A DNA stretch of 64,000 nt from Flavobacteriales bacterium (GCA_905339165.1 CAJPFH010000003.1:1-64000); one strand, 5' to 3'; shown: positions 17,386 through 27,547, counted from the stretch's first letter. The notes: a model not told the origin generated them from the letters alone. A program made the numbers and translations.

Positions 17386-17637
17386 TTATAAAGATTTTAC
17401 CTTTTTAGTTAGTTTCGATTTTAGGTTTGCCGCTTTATTTTTGTGAATTACATTTTTCTTGGCAAGTTTATCCAACATAGAAATAAGGCCTGGTAATAAC
17501 TCTTCGGCAACTTTTTTATCGGTAGTTGTTTTAAGCTTTTTTACAGAATTACGTGCTGTTTTGGCGTAATACTTATTGTGTTCTTTTTTAGCGTTATCTT
17601 GTCTGATACGCTTTTCCGATGATTTGTGATTTGCCAT
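17386..17637 (-). CDS. rpsT: 30S ribosomal protein S20
   Basis: An 83-residue, Lys/Arg/Ala-rich all-helical protein with the S20 start [13 protein letters not shown] and [16 protein letters not shown] near the end. S20 is a primary binder of 16S rRNA at the bottom of the small subunit. It lies 30 bp downstream of tRNA-Glu on the same strand and has its own terminator, so the two may share a transcript. Confidence 0.96.
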   Translation of the reverse strand: MANHKSSEKRIRQDNAKKEHNKYYAKTARNSVKKLKTTTDKKVAEELLPGLISMLDKLAKKNVIHKNKAANLKSKLTKKVKSL

Positions 17638-17667
17638 TTTGTTTAATTATCAGTTTATATTCTTTAG

Positions 17668-17739
17668 CAGCCCGTAGGGGAATCGAACCCCTGTTTTCAG
17701 AATGAAAATCTGACGTCCTAACCCCTAGACGAACGGGCC
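17668..17739 (-). tRNA. tRNA-Glu (anticodon TTC)
   Basis: A 72-nt cloverleaf on the minus strand: acceptor GGCCCGT / ACGGGCT (with a G1-T72 wobble), D arm GTCTAGGGGTTAGGAC, anticodon loop TTTTCAT in a TCAGA/TCTGA stem, and T arm CAGGGGTTCGATTCCCCTA. CCA is not encoded. The anticodon TTC reads GAA and GAG. Confidence 0.95.
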
Positions 17740-17767
17740 AAAGTTTTTCCCTTATTTTTAGGGACTG

Positions 17768-17775
17768 CAAATTTA
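17768..17775 (-). promoter_or_regulatory. -7 box for tRNA-Glu
   Basis: TAAATTTG on the minus strand is an exact -7 match, 28 bp before the tRNA 5' end. A -33 TTTG at proper spacing is not obvious. Confidence 0.45.
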
Positions 17776-17821
17776 AAATATTTTTTATTGTTTTTACCAT
17801 GCAGCACAAAATAAATTTTAT

Positions 17822-18514
17822 TTAAAGTAAATCGTCTGCATCGGCCTGAAACTTAAATCCTAATCTTTTTCCAGTACTTATATTAGATTGGCTTACTTCT
17901 AAAATTTCTTGCATGCTAACTTCTTTCATGCTATCGTAGGGAGGAGTTAACAAGTCAAAACTAAGGGCATATAGCACTATTGAGTCAATTATTGAGTCTA
18001 TGCTACTTTCGGATAGTACAGCATTGTTAAAGTCGTTGTACAAAAAGCTTAGTTGTCTTTTACCTTCTACGAAGAAATGGTTTTCTTTATTTATAAAAAT
18101 CCTTCCAATTAAATAACCCACATCATTGGTTCTGTTGTATTTAAAAGAATCCGATAAGAAATTATATACGTTAATTAAGCCACAGTAAGCATTGAAATTA
18201 TTATTTTTTACGTAAGAATTTTTCCAGATGGAGTGGCTTTTATCAAAATCGAAAACATTCGTATGCATATGAAAAATAATTAAATCGCCTGCTACTTTTA
18301 AATGAAATTCGAAGCCGGATTTTTCGGTATAAATTATTTCAACTCTTTTGTCTGCTTTCGTTATGTGTTGGGTAAGAAATTGCGATAATTTTTCAGCTTT
18401 TTGTTTGAAGATATTAAAATTCGATAAAGTATTGGCATACACATCTTGCTTGTGAACAGCCTTTTCCTTTAAAAGTTCAATAATTAATTGTTTAGACGGG
18501 CTAATGTTTTTCAT
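17822..18514 (-). CDS. Conserved-looking protein of unknown function, downstream of proS
   Basis: A 230-residue soluble protein without signal peptide. The N-terminal ~55 residues are helical (KQLIIELLKEKAVHKQDVY). A beta-rich centre follows (VEIIYTEKSGFEFHLKVAGDLIIFHMHTN, about 58-86), then VGYLIGRIFINKENHFFVEGKRQ. I do not recognise a family with a known activity. The start is 9 bp after the proS stop, so it is the second gene of that transcript. Confidence 0.72.
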   Translation of the reverse strand: MKNISPSKQLIIELLKEKAVHKQDVYANTLSNFNIFKQKAEKLSQFLTQHITKADKRVEIIYTEKSGFEFHLKVAGDLIIFHMHTNVFDFDKSHSIWKNSYVKNNNFNAYCGLINVYNFLSDSFKYNRTNDVGYLIGRIFINKENHFFVEGKRQLSFLYNDFNNAVLSESSIDSIIDSIVLYALSFDLLTPPYDSMKEVSMQEILEVSQSNISTGKRLGFKFQADADDLL

Positions 18515-18523
18515 GGTTAGATT

Positions 18524-19999
18524 TTAATATGCCCTTGCAAATATTACTTTTTGTGTAGATGGCTTGCCGGAGTATATACATTTGCCATCTTCTTTTTTGT
18601 TGTTTAGAGGTATGCAGCGAATAGTAGCTTTGGTTTCTTCTTTTATTTTTTCTTCGGTTTCTGGGGTTCCATCCCAATGGGCATATATAAACCCGCCCTT
18701 ATCTAGTAGTAATTTAAATTCTTCGTAGTTGTTCGCCTGATAAGTATGGTTGGTACGGAATGTTTTAGCTTTTTCGAATAAATTTTGCTGAATAGCCTCT
18801 AATGTTTTTTCCGTGAATTCTGCAATTGTATCTATAGAAATTACTTCTTTTTGCAAGGTATCTCTTCTAGCTACTTCTATAGTGCTGTTTTCAATATCTC
18901 TTGGGCCTATAGCCATTCGCAATGGCACTCCTTTAAACTCATATTCGTTAAATTTCCAACCGGGCTTTTGCGTGTCTCGGTCATCATATTTAACGTTGAT
19001 ACCTTTTTTATCTAGAATTTCTTTTATTTTATTCGCTACTATGCTAATAGAAGCCAGCTGTTCATCATTTTTATAAATAGGAATAATTACAACTTGAATA
19101 GGGGCAAGTAAAGGAGGTAATACAAGTCCGTTATCATCACTGTGCGTCATTACTAATGCTCCCATTAACCGGGTAGAAACTCCCCATGAGGTGGCCCAAA
19201 CATATTCCTGAATTCCTTCTTTATTGTGGAATTTGACATCAAATGCTTTAGCAAAATTTTGTCCCAAAAAGTGCGAGGTGCCCGCCTGTAAGGCTTTTCC
19301 ATCTTGCATGAGGGCTTCGATGCAATATGTTTCTTCGGCTCCGGCAAAACGTTCAGAAGCAGTTTTAAAGCCTTTTATAATAGGCATACTCATCCAGTTT
19401 TCGGAAAAATCAGCATATACGTTCAGCATTTTTTTCGTTTCTTCTAACGCTTCCGCTCTGGTGGCATGGGCAGTATGCCCCTCTTGCCAAAGAAATTCGG
19501 TAGTTCTCAAAAAGAGGCGAGTACGCATTTCCCACCTTACTACATTGGCCCATTGGTTGATTAATATGGGTAAATCGCGGTATGACTGAATCCAGTTTCG
19601 GTATGTTTTCCAAATAATGGCCTCGGAAGTCGGACGTACTATTAATTCCTCTTCTAATTTAGCCATTGGGTCAACCATTAGTTTGCCTTTGTTGTTTTCA
19701 TCTGTTTTTAGGCGGTAATGGGTAACAACAGCACACTCTTTGGCAAAGCCTTCGGCATTTTTTTCTTCAGCTTCAAATAAGCTTTTTGGCACAAAAAGTG
19801 GGAAGTAAGCATTGCTATGCCCAGTGTCTTTAAACATTTTATCCAACGCTCCTTGTATTTTTTCCCAAATAGCATACCCGTATGGTTTAATAACCATACA
19901 GCCCCTTACTTCGGAATGTTCTGCAAGGTCGGCTTTTACAACCAGATCGTTGTACCATTTGGAATAATCATCTTCTCTAGAAACAAAATTCTTGGCCAT
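18524..19999 (-). CDS. proS: Prolyl-tRNA synthetase, archaeal/eukaryotic (ProS type 3) form
   Basis: A 491-residue class II synthetase charging tRNA-Pro. Its length, without the ~180-residue editing insertion of the usual bacterial enzyme, and its motifs place it in the short ProS-3 group. Visible are motif 2 ([19 protein letters not shown]), [29 protein letters not shown] and motif 3 ([16 protein letters not shown]). The C-terminal end (RCIPLNN... CIYSGKPST... FARAY) is the extra domain that closes with Tyr in this branch. Without the insertion domain, editing of Ala-tRNA-Pro would need a separate factor, which is not in this window. Confidence 0.96.
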   Translation of the reverse strand: MAKNFVSREDDYSKWYNDLVVKADLAEHSEVRGCMVIKPYGYAIWEKIQGALDKMFKDTGHSNAYFPLFVPKSLFEAEEKNAEGFAKECAVVTHYRLKTDENNKGKLMVDPMAKLEEELIVRPTSEAIIWKTYRNWIQSYRDLPILINQWANVVRWEMRTRLFLRTTEFLWQEGHTAHATRAEALEETKKMLNVYADFSENWMSMPIIKGFKTASERFAGAEETYCIEALMQDGKALQAGTSHFLGQNFAKAFDVKFHNKEGIQEYVWATSWGVSTRLMGALVMTHSDDNGLVLPPLLAPIQVVIIPIYKNDEQLASISIVANKIKEILDKKGINVKYDDRDTQKPGWKFNEYEFKGVPLRMAIGPRDIENSTIEVARRDTLQKEVISIDTIAEFTEKTLEAIQQNLFEKAKTFRTNHTYQANNYEEFKLLLDKGGFIYAHWDGTPETEEKIKEETKATIRCIPLNNKKEDGKCIYSGKPSTQKVIFARAY

Positions 20000-20102
20000 T
20001 TTAAATTTTTGGTACGGAGTTTGTGTTAATTTTTGTTAACGATGTAAATCGGCTTCAAAACTACAAAGAAATATTATGAAAATTAAACCAAATAAAAATG
20101 TC

Positions 20103-20107
20103 GGAGG
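20103..20107 (+). promoter_or_regulatory. Shine-Dalgarno deciding the start of the Trp-rich lipoprotein
   Basis: GGAGG lies 7 nt before the ATG at 20115. Most genes here lack such a site. It supports 20115 rather than the in-frame ATG at 20076, and 20115 also gives a clean lipoprotein signal. Confidence 0.65.
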
Positions 20108-20114
20108 AACAATT

Positions 20115-21815
20115 ATGAAAACCACAATTCAAGCAATCGCCATAGCCCTGGTAATATCTTTTACTGCTTGTTCGTCATCATCTGGAGTAATGGATGATGA
20201 TGTGTATTTTTCTAGAAAATCAAGCAGTGTTTCAAATAGCGAACCGTTGGCCCGCGTATCTGAAGCATCGTCTGAGTCGAACGTGTTCGACCCGGGAGCT
20301 GCTTCGTATACAAGAGAAAACTCTAGGTTTGGAAATTACGATGTGAAACAGAATGAACCCACAATGGAGGTAAATAATGAATCTGAAGCGGGAGAAGAAT
20401 CAGAAGTAGAAACATCTGATTATAACTACTCCAATCAACGCAACGCGGGACAGCGGTATTCAAATTACGATTATGATTATGATGATTATTACGATTATGC
20501 ATATTCTTCTAGAATTCGCAGGTTTCACAGAAATTACGGAAATTGGGGGTATTATGATGATTGGTACACCAATTATTATTGGTACGATTACAATCCATAT
20601 ACATACGGTTCTAGTATTTATTTAGGTTATAATTGGTGGTATCCTCGTCCGTATGGTTGGAGTGTTGGCTGGAGATGGGGTTGGAGTTGGGGCTGGAGTT
20701 GGAATTGGGGATTGGGTTGGGGCTACAACTGGGGCTATTGTTCCGGGGGCTGGGGGTGGAATTATGGTTGGGGAGGATATTATGGATGGAATAGATGGAA
20801 TAACGGTTATTGGAATGGCTACAATAACGGTTATTGGAATGGATACTACGATGGTTTAGCGAATGCCAACTATTACAATAGTTATGATGGGAATAGCAAT
20901 TATTACGGGCATAGGGGTCGTGTAGGAAATTTTGCAGCAAACAGTAACAATACGGCAACAATAGCTGAAACTTCCAGTAATTTAAGTTCGTTTGGCAAAA
21001 AATATGAAACAGCGGTTAAATCTGAGAATAAAGCAAATCTTCCCTCTGGAGGAGGCGTAAATGATAGTAAAAACGGATTCACAGCAAACCCTACAAACGG
21101 TAATGGAGGAGCAAAACCTGGTGTAGGAGCTACAATTGGAAAAGATGGTTTAGGAAATAATAATACTGGTGTAAATCCTGCAAACCCTTTAAATAATGCT
21201 GGTACAGCAAAACCCGTAGATCCGGTTAAGAATTACAATAATTATTCAACACCTTATGCTATACCTTCAAATAACAAGCCGTCTGTTGGAAATCCTGTAA
21301 ACAATAATCCTGGCACACCCGGATATTCTAAGCCAAACGTACCTGTTCAGCCCAATTATGGAAAACCGCAACCGATGCCCGAAAATACTACACCTGCAAG
21401 ACCAGGAGGGTATTCAAATCCGCAACCAAATAATCAGGCTCCTAGCAAACCCAATAATTACAATAATTATTCTAACCCACCGATGCCGAATAACCAAAGT
21501 AAGCCTTCGCAACCCATGCAGCCTAATTACGGAAATCCGCCATCTACTCCTAATTACCAAGCCCCACAAAATGTTAAACCCAATACCTATACACCGCCCA
21601 AAAATTACAGTCAGCCGAGCTATAACAAGCCTCAAAACAATTATAGCCAACCAAGAGGGGGTTCAATGATGGGGACTCCTAAAAATTATGGTTCTCCATC
21701 TAACATTGGAGGAGGTAGAGGAGGCAGCATAGGTGGAGGTATGTCTGTTCCCAAAGGAGGTGGTGGAGGAGGTGGATTTTCTGCACCCAAAGGCGGTGGT
21801 GGTGGAAGAAGATAA
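20115..21815 (+). CDS. Low-complexity Trp/Tyr/Gly-rich lipoprotein
   Basis: A 566-residue predicted lipoprotein (lipobox FTAC, Cys19). After an acidic Ser/Glu-rich stretch comes a Tyr/Asp block (YDYDYDDYYDY). A strikingly aromatic block of about 110 residues follows, built of GW, NW, YW and NGYWNGY units. It is encoded partly by a 24-bp tandem duplication (20799-20842). The C-terminal half is Asn/Pro/Gln/Gly-rich and ends in Gly-rich runs (GGGGGGF, GGGGRR). No folded domain is recognisable. It may form an extended aromatic or aggregating surface layer, but this is speculation. The FadL-like gene starts 30 bp later, so both are probably one transcript. Confidence 0.72.
   Translation: MKTTIQAIAIALVISFTACSSSSGVMDDDVYFSRKSSSVSNSEPLARVSEASSESNVFDPGAASYTRENSRFGNYDVKQNEPTMEVNNESEAGEESEVETSDYNYSNQRNAGQRYSNYDYDYDDYYDYAYSSRIRRFHRNYGNWGYYDDWYTNYYWYDYNPYTYGSSIYLGYNWWYPRPYGWSVGWRWGWSWGWSWNWGLGWGYNWGYCSGGWGWNYGWGGYYGWNRWNNGYWNGYNNGYWNGYYDGLANANYYNSYDGNSNYYGHRGRVGNFAANSNNTATIAETSSNLSSFGKKYETAVKSENKANLPSGGGVNDSKNGFTANPTNGNGGAKPGVGATIGKDGLGNNNTGVNPANPLNNAGTAKPVDPVKNYNNYSTPYAIPSNNKPSVGNPVNNNPGTPGYSKPNVPVQPNYGKPQPMPENTTPARPGGYSNPQPNNQAPSKPNNYNNYSNPPMPNNQSKPSQPMQPNYGNPPSTPNYQAPQNVKPNTYTPPKNYSQPSYNKPQNNYSQPRGGSMMGTPKNYGSPSNIGGGRGGSIGGGMSVPKGGGGGGGFSAPKGGGGGRR
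20799..20842 (+). repeat. 24-bp tandem duplication in the aromatic block
   Basis: The unit beginning AATAACGGTTATTGGAATGG occurs at 20799 and again at 20823. It encodes NNGYWNGY twice and shows how the aromatic block can grow by slippage or unequal exchange. Confidence 0.75.
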
Positions 21816-21845
21816 AGTTTTACGTAACCACAAAAAAATAGAGTA

Positions 21846-23327
21846 ATGAAAAGACTAAAAATATTAATAGCAACTGTTATTGCAGCCAATAATGTAATTG
21901 CCCAAAACGAAACAGATGCACTACGATATTCATTCATTAATTACAATGGAACTGCTCGTTTTAACGCCATGGGCGGAGCGTTTGGCGCATTAGGTGGAGA
22001 TATTTCGGCATTAAGTACCAATCCGGGTACAATAGGTATTTTCCGAAAATCAGATTTTTCTATAACACCCACCTTTCACTATGGCGATGCAAAATCAAAT
22101 TATAACGGAAGTACTGCTGTTGACGGGCGATTGAACTTTAACTTAAGCAATATAGGTATTGTGGGTGTTTATGAGTCTAGTTCGTACGATTGGATGAATA
22201 CTCAATTTGCAATAGGCTACAACCGTCTTAACAATTTTAACGGAAATGTTGCCATCAAAGGAATGAACATAAATGGTAGCTCAATGCTTGATGATTACAT
22301 AACAGAAGTAAACTCTTCCGGAGGAACCTTCTCTTCTGATATAGAAAAATTTTACCCTTTCGGAGCAAATTTAGCGTACCAAACCTATCTCATCAATCCA
22401 AATCCAAACGATAGCATGCTATATACTCATTTACTTCAGGGAAGAAACAATATTATGCAGGAGAAATACATTACTACACGAGGAGGAATGGGAGAAACAT
22501 ACCTTGCGTTTGGAGGAAACTATGGCGATAAATTATTTATTGGGGGGTCTATTAACTTTCAGAATATCCGTTATTCCGAAGAAATTTATTATAAAGAAAC
22601 ACCTCCGGAAAACGATACCCTTTCTAATCTTAAGTACTGGGAGCGAAACGATGAATTAACCACTAGAGGATGGGGCGTTAATGCAAAATTTGGAATGATA
22701 TACGCGTTTGCCGACTGGTTAAGAATAGGAGGTGCCGCTCATACACCTACCTATTTTGCTATGAGCGACAACTGGAGTTCAAATATGAAAGCAACTTTTA
22801 TTGATTCAAGCAACACAGAACTTACGCACAATTCACCTAACGGCTCTTTCGACTATTCTCTAACAACTCCTTTTAGAGCTATTGGAAGTATCGGATTTAT
22901 AGTGGGAAAATACGGTATTATTGGTGTAGATTACGAATATGTGGACTACAGTCAGGGCAGGTTAGGTGATCAACGCGAATTCTCGACTTCCCCTTATGGT
23001 TTTAACCAAGAAAATGCAAATATTAAATCGTTTTACACAGCAGCAAATAACATTAGAGTTGGTACAGAGTGGCGTTTAGACCCTATTCGCTTAAGAGCAG
23101 GGTATCAATTAAATGGAAATCCTTATAAATCTGTAACAAATAGAGATATAAGTTCTAATACACTTTCATTTGGAATAGGAATTAGAGGGGAAGAAACCTA
23201 CTTTGATATAGGATATTCATTGACTCAATATAACAAAGAATGGCAACTCTATAAATCGGCTACATCTTCTGCTAATGTCGCTCATTCTGCCCACCTTATC
23301 TCATTCACATTGGGCTTTAAGTATTAA
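21846..23327 (+). CDS. OMPP1/FadL/TodX-like outer membrane protein
   Basis: A 493-residue protein with a signal peptide (ending NNVIAQ). The hallmark FadL-family start is RFNAMGGAFGALGGDISALSTNPGTIG (about 38-64), where the N-terminal hatch contains the NPA-like NPG motif. Alternating beta strands follow and it ends in an aromatic-terminated strand (LISFTLGFKY), as expected for an outer-membrane barrel. FadL-type proteins take up hydrophobic molecules such as long-chain fatty acids; the substrate here is unknown. It follows the Trp-rich lipoprotein by 30 bp and precedes a strong terminator. Confidence 0.88.
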   Translation: MKRLKILIATVIAANNVIAQNETDALRYSFINYNGTARFNAMGGAFGALGGDISALSTNPGTIGIFRKSDFSITPTFHYGDAKSNYNGSTAVDGRLNFNLSNIGIVGVYESSSYDWMNTQFAIGYNRLNNFNGNVAIKGMNINGSSMLDDYITEVNSSGGTFSSDIEKFYPFGANLAYQTYLINPNPNDSMLYTHLLQGRNNIMQEKYITTRGGMGETYLAFGGNYGDKLFIGGSINFQNIRYSEEIYYKETPPENDTLSNLKYWERNDELTTRGWGVNAKFGMIYAFADWLRIGGAAHTPTYFAMSDNWSSNMKATFIDSSNTELTHNSPNGSFDYSLTTPFRAIGSIGFIVGKYGIIGVDYEYVDYSQGRLGDQREFSTSPYGFNQENANIKSFYTAANNIRVGTEWRLDPIRLRAGYQLNGNPYKSVTNRDISSNTLSFGIGIRGEETYFDIGYSLTQYNKEWQLYKSATSSANVAHSAHLISFTLGFKY

Positions 23328-23353
23328 GCACAACTATCTCTTTTCTACAATAA

Positions 23354-23390
23354 AAACAAAGCGAGCCATAAAAAATGGTTCGCTTTGTTT
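23354..23390 (+). terminator. Strong terminator after the FadL-like gene
   Basis: A 16-bp stem (23354-23369 with 23375-23390, one G-T pair) with an AAAAA loop. It is followed by a T-rich stretch and separates the FadL-like gene from the ribosomal block. Confidence 0.9.
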
Positions 23391-23407
23391 TGCTTTATTT
23401 AGTGTTG

Positions 23408-23481
23408 TAGGCTAAATCAAGCCTAATCATCTCCATAAAAACCTAAAAAATACACAAAATTTATAAGGGTATCATGGAGAT
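23408..23481. repeat. Inverted repeats upstream of the rpsL promoter
   Basis: Two palindromes: TAGGCT / AGCCTA (23408-23413, 23420-23425, loop 6 nt), and ATCTCCAT / ATGGAGAT (23429-23436, 23474-23481, spaced 37 bp). The second ends 25 bp before the predicted -33 element, a position suited to a regulator site. It could also fold as leader RNA if transcription starts further upstream. Confidence 0.4.
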
Positions 23482-23506
23482 TGAATAAAAATCTTTTTCA
23501 CATAAT

Positions 23507-23536
23507 ATTGTTTATTAAAATAAAAATGTATTTTTG
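23507..23536 (+). promoter_or_regulatory. Promoter of the ribosomal protein block
   Basis: ATTG (23507-23510), an 18-nt spacer, then TATTTTTG (23529-23536), an exact -7 match. The rpsL start at 23582 gives a leader of about 40 nt. No equally good promoter was noticed inside the following 17.7 kb, though I did not scan exhaustively. Confidence 0.7.
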
Positions 23537-23581
23537 CAACCCATTTTTCGGGAAGATATATACTATTTTAAACACTTACAC

Positions 23582-23965
23582 ATGCCAACAATACAGCAAC
23601 TAGTAAGAAAAGGAAGAAAAAAAATTGAGAATAAAAGCAAATCAATTGCACTAAACTCATGCCCTCAAAGAAGAGGTGTTTGTACAAAAGTTTATACAAC
23701 AACTCCTAAAAAACCAAACTCAGCACTTAGAAAAGTGGCGAAAGTAAGGCTTACAAACCAAATGGAAGTAATTGCATATATACCAGGAGAAGGACACAAT
23801 TTGCAAGAACACTCCATTGTGTTGGTAAGAGGAGGCAGGGTAAAAGATTTACCAGGGGTACGTTATCATATTGTAAGAGGAACACTTGATACAGCTGGTG
23901 TAGAAGGCCGTAGGCAACGCAGGTCGAAATATGGTGCAAAAAGACCTAAGGCGGCTAAAAAATAA
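23582..23965 (+). CDS. rpsL: 30S ribosomal protein S12
   Basis: A 127-residue decoding-centre protein. KKPNSALRK starts at Lys43 and [10 protein letters not shown] holds Lys88; both are the wild-type (streptomycin-sensitive) residues. Asp89 is the usual RimO methylthiolation site. A TTG at 23534 would extend the frame, but it lies in the promoter; MPTIQQL at 23582 is the family start. First gene of the 33-gene block. Confidence 0.98.
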   Translation: MPTIQQLVRKGRKKIENKSKSIALNSCPQRRGVCTKVYTTTPKKPNSALRKVAKVRLTNQMEVIAYIPGEGHNLQEHSIVLVRGGRVKDLPGVRYHIVRGTLDTAGVEGRRQRRSKYGAKRPKAAKK

Positions 23966-23988
23966 AAGATTATTAGAATAAAAAGAAT

Positions 23989-24459
23989 ATGAGAAAAACA
24001 AAAGCGAAAAAAAGAGTGTTATTGCCCGATCCAAAGTTTAATGAAACATTGGTAACAAGGTTTGTAAACAACATGATGCTTGATGGTAAAAAAGGTATTT
24101 CATATAAAATTTTCTATGATGCGTTAGATATTGTTGCAGAAAAAGTAAAAGACAACAATCCGGTAGATGTTTGGAAAAAAGCAATGGAAAATGTAACCCC
24201 TCAAGTGGAAGTAAAGAGCCGGAGAGTAGGTGGAGCAACATTTCAAATTCCAACACCTGTTCGAGAAGAGAGAAAAATTGCCACTGCCATGAAATTTTTA
24301 ATTCAGTATGCACGCAAAAGAAACGAAAAAAATATGAGTCAAAAATTAGCCGGTGAAATCGTAGCTGCATTTAAAGAGGAAGGTGCAGCTTTCAAGAAAA
24401 AAGAAGATATACATAAAATGGCCGAAGCAAATAAAGCCTTTTCACATTTTAGGTTTTAA
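23989..24459 (+). CDS. rpsG: 30S ribosomal protein S7
   Basis: A 156-residue 16S rRNA-binding protein that nucleates the 30S head. Recognisable by [17 protein letters not shown] and the helical end. It lies 23 bp after rpsL, the classic str-operon order. Confidence 0.98.
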   Translation: MRKTKAKKRVLLPDPKFNETLVTRFVNNMMLDGKKGISYKIFYDALDIVAEKVKDNNPVDVWKKAMENVTPQVEVKSRRVGGATFQIPTPVREERKIATAMKFLIQYARKRNEKNMSQKLAGEIVAAFKEEGAAFKKKEDIHKMAEANKAFSHFRF

Positions 24460-24486
24460 TTAATATATTGATATAGAAATAAAATA

Positions 24487-26586
24487 ATGGCGAGAGATTT
24501 AACATACACCAGAAACATAGGAATTGCAGCACACATTGACGCAGGTAAGACTACTACCACCGAACGCATTTTATATTATTCGGGCGTTAGTCATAAAATT
24601 GGCGAGGTGCATGATGGAGCTGCCACAATGGACTGGATGGCACAAGAGCAAGAAAGAGGAATTACCATAACTTCGGCAGCCACCACAGTTTATTGGAAAT
24701 ACAGAGGTAACAACTATCATGTAAATATTATAGACACACCGGGGCACGTTGATTTTACGGTAGAAGTAAACCGTTCTCTTCGTGTATTAGACGGACTTGT
24801 TTTTTTATTCAGTGCTGTAGATGGTGTTGAGCCTCAATCTGAAACAAACTGGCGTTTGGCTAATAACTATAACGTAGCACGCATTGGGTTTGTAAACAAA
24901 ATGGATCGCTCTGGAGCCGACTTCCTTAACGTGGTAAAACAAGTAAAAGAAATGTTGGGTAGCAATGCTGTTCCCTTGCAACTTCCTATAGGTGCAGAAG
25001 AAAATTTCAGAGGAGTTGTAGATTTAATTAATTTCAGAGGAATAGAGTGGAATGAAGAAGATAAAGGGATGACATTTAAGGAAGTTCCTATTCCGGAAAA
25101 TATGATGGAAGAGGCAACAGAATACCGCGTGAAATTATTGGAAGCTATTGCTGAGTTTGACGATAAGTTAATGGAAAAGTATTTCGAAGACCCCAATTCC
25201 ATTTCAGAAAACGAAATTCTTGCGGCACTTCGGCAAGCCACTGTGAGCATGAAAATAGTGCCTATGGTTTGTGGTACAGCCTTTAAAAACAAAGGTGTAC
25301 AAACCATGTTAGATTATGTAATGGCTTTGCTTCCTTCTCCGTTAGACCAAAAAGCGATTGTTGGAACCGACCCAGACACTGAAGAAGAAATTACCAGAAA
25401 GCCAGATGAAAAAGAACCCTTTGCCGCTCTTGCATTTAAAATAGCCACCGACCCTTTTGTAGGTCGTTTGTGCTTTGTGCGTGCATATTCAGGTATTTTA
25501 GAATCCGGATCATATGTGTTTAATACCCGTTCAGGAAATAAAGAACGCATATCGCGTATTTTTCAAATGCATGCCAACAAACAAAACCAAATCGAAAGAC
25601 TTTCTGCAGGAGATATTGGGGCTGTGGTTGGATTTAAAGACATAAAAACAGGTGATACGCTATGCGATGAAAAACACCCCATCGTTTTAGAATCAATGAA
25701 ATTCCCCGAACCGGTAATAGGTTTAGCCATTGAACCTAAAACACAGGCAGATGTGGATAAGCTAGGAATGTCGTTGGCAAAATTGGCCGAAGAGGATCCA
25801 ACTTTTCGTGTGCACACCGATGAAGACACCGGGCAAACCGTAATTTCTGGAATGGGTGAATTACATTTAGACATTATACTTGATCGATTAAGAAGAGAGT
25901 TTAAAGTAGAGTGTAACCAAGGGGCCCCACAAGTTGCATACAAGGAGTCAATAAAAGGAAAAGTAGAACACCGCGAAGTGTACAAAAAGCAAACCGGTGG
26001 AAGAGGTAAATTTGCAGATATCGTAATTACCATAGAGCCTGCCGATGAGGGACAGGAAGGTTTACAATTCATAAATGAGGTGAAAGGCGGAAATATTCCA
26101 AGAGAATATATTCCTTCAGTAGAAAAAGGATTCAAAGAATCAATGAATAATGGGGTATTGGCTGGATATCCGCTAAACAGTTTAAAAGTTACTCTTCTAG
26201 ACGGCTCTTACCATGCCGTAGACTCCGATTCATTATCCTTCGAGTTATGTGCAAAAATTGCATTCCGAGAAGCATTACCAAAGGCAAAACCATTTTTGTT
26301 GGAGCCCATTATGAAATTGGAAGTGCTTACTCCTGAAGAAAATATGGGAGATATTGTGGGAGATTTAAACAGGAGAAGAGGTCAAGTAGAAGGAATGGAC
26401 GATCGAGCCGGTTCTAAAGTAATTAAGGCAAAAGTTCCTCTCTCCGAAATGTTTGGCTATGTTACGCAGTTGCGTACTATGTCCTCTGGTAGAGCAACCT
26501 CAACGATGGAGTTTTCTCATTTTGAAGAAGCACCAAGGAATATTGCTGAAGAAGTAATAGCAAAAGTTAAAGGAAAAAAACAGTAA
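24487..26586 (+). CDS. fusA: Elongation factor G
   Basis: A 699-residue translocase GTPase. G1 is [10 protein letters not shown] (15-24), G3 DTPGHVDF and G4 NKMD ([11 protein letters not shown]). Domains II to V follow, including the family stretch [18 protein letters not shown] and [14 protein letters not shown] near the C-terminus. It lies in the usual str position. tuf does not follow it; rpsJ does. Confidence 0.98.
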   Translation: MARDLTYTRNIGIAAHIDAGKTTTTERILYYSGVSHKIGEVHDGAATMDWMAQEQERGITITSAATTVYWKYRGNNYHVNIIDTPGHVDFTVEVNRSLRVLDGLVFLFSAVDGVEPQSETNWRLANNYNVARIGFVNKMDRSGADFLNVVKQVKEMLGSNAVPLQLPIGAEENFRGVVDLINFRGIEWNEEDKGMTFKEVPIPENMMEEATEYRVKLLEAIAEFDDKLMEKYFEDPNSISENEILAALRQATVSMKIVPMVCGTAFKNKGVQTMLDYVMALLPSPLDQKAIVGTDPDTEEEITRKPDEKEPFAALAFKIATDPFVGRLCFVRAYSGILESGSYVFNTRSGNKERISRIFQMHANKQNQIERLSAGDIGAVVGFKDIKTGDTLCDEKHPIVLESMKFPEPVIGLAIEPKTQADVDKLGMSLAKLAEEDPTFRVHTDEDTGQTVISGMGELHLDIILDRLRREFKVECNQGAPQVAYKESIKGKVEHREVYKKQTGGRGKFADIVITIEPADEGQEGLQFINEVKGGNIPREYIPSVEKGFKESMNNGVLAGYPLNSLKVTLLDGSYHAVDSDSLSFELCAKIAFREALPKAKPFLLEPIMKLEVLTPEENMGDIVGDLNRRRGQVEGMDDRAGSKVIKAKVPLSEMFGYVTQLRTMSSGRATSTMEFSHFEEAPRNIAEEVIAKVKGKKQ

Positions 26587-26601
26587 TAGATATATAACTC
26601 A

Positions 26602-26907
26602 ATGAGCCAGAAAATACGCATAAAACTTAAATCGTACGATTTTAATTTGGTTGATAAGTCAGCCGAAAAAATCGTTAAAACGGTTAAATCAACAGGAGCT
26701 GTTGTAAGTGGTCCAATTCCATTGCCAACCCACCAACGAATTTATACCGTTCTTCGTTCGCCACACGTAAATAAGAAAGCAAGAGAACAATTTCAACTTT
26801 CTTCATACAAAAGGCTAATTGATATTTACAGTTCAAGTTCTAAAACAGTAGATGCTCTAATGAAACTTGAATTGCCAAGCGGAGTTGATGTAGAAATAAA
26901 AGTATAG
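26602..26907 (+). CDS. rpsJ: 30S ribosomal protein S10
   Basis: A 101-residue protein of the 30S head, also known as NusE in antitermination. The signature [24 protein letters not shown] is clear. It starts the S10 section, only 15 bp after fusA, so the str and S10 operons are fused. Confidence 0.98.
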   Translation: MSQKIRIKLKSYDFNLVDKSAEKIVKTVKSTGAVVSGPIPLPTHQRIYTVLRSPHVNKKAREQFQLSSYKRLIDIYSSSSKTVDALMKLELPSGVDVEIKV

Positions 26908-26923
26908 TTTAAAATTAAATAGA

Positions 26924-27547
26924 ATGCCAGGTATAATAGGAAAAAAAATCGGAATGACCAGTGTTTTCGGTGCTGATGGTAAGAACATACCATGCACAAT
27001 TATCGAAGCAGGTCCTTGTGTAGTTACACAAGTAAAAACTGTAGAAAAGGAAGGCTACAGTGCAGTTCAACTTGGTTATGGCGAAAGGAAAGAAAAACAC
27101 ACTTCAACCGCCATGAAAGGCCATTTTAAAAAGGCAGAAACAAGCCCCAAAAGAAAATTAATGGAGTTTAGAGATTTCGATGGTTTAAATACCGGAGACC
27201 TCGTTACGGCCGAAAATATTTTTAAAGAAGGTGATTGGGTAGATGTTACCGGAACCTCAAAAGGAAAAGGATTTCAAGGTGTTGTAAAACGCCATGGATT
27301 TGGAGGAGTGGGAGGTCAAACGCACGGACAACATAACCGTTTACGTGCTCCGGGTTCTATTGGAGCGTGTTCTACCCCTTCAAGAGTATTTAAAGGGATG
27401 CGAATGGGAGGTCAAACAGGAAATAGCCGTGTTCACGTTGAAAATATTGAAGTAATAAAGGTATATCCTGAGAAAAATCTTTTGGTAGTTAAAGGTTCTA
27501 TACCTGGTCATAATGGAGCATTTATAAAAATTGAAAAATGGAATTAA
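26924..27547 (+). CDS. rplC: 50S ribosomal protein L3
   Basis: A 207-residue early-assembly protein. Its loop ([18 protein letters not shown]) reaches the peptidyl-transferase centre and carries the Gln often methylated in bacteria. Its last 10 bp overlap rplD. Confidence 0.98.
   Translation: MPGIIGKKIGMTSVFGADGKNIPCTIIEAGPCVVTQVKTVEKEGYSAVQLGYGERKEKHTSTAMKGHFKKAETSPKRKLMEFRDFDGLNTGDLVTAENIFKEGDWVDVTGTSKGKGFQGVVKRHGFGGVGGQTHGQHNRLRAPGSIGACSTPSRVFKGMRMGGQTGNSRVHVENIEVIKVYPEKNLLVVKGSIPGHNGAFIKIEKWN

Noticed and set aside
20640-20870. Possible CRISPR or minisatellite because of repeated TGG/GGT units
   Set aside because: Repeats are codon-phased, irregular and encode a protein; there are no spacers.
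20611-21937. Several open frames on the minus strand and other plus frames within the Trp-rich gene
   Set aside because: Low-complexity GC-richer DNA opens all frames; only the lipoprotein frame has a signal peptide and a ribosome-binding site.
23534-23581. TTG start extending rpsL by 16 residues
   Set aside because: The codon lies inside the -7 promoter box and the family protein starts at MPTIQQL (23582).
25563-26135. 190-codon open frame antisense to fusA
   Set aside because: It is the shadow of a strongly coding fusA frame; the translation is Ser/Pro-rich with no motif and no start context.
26587-26601. Looked for tuf between fusA and rpsJ
   Set aside because: Only 15 bp separate the genes; tuf is simply located elsewhere, as is common in this phylum.
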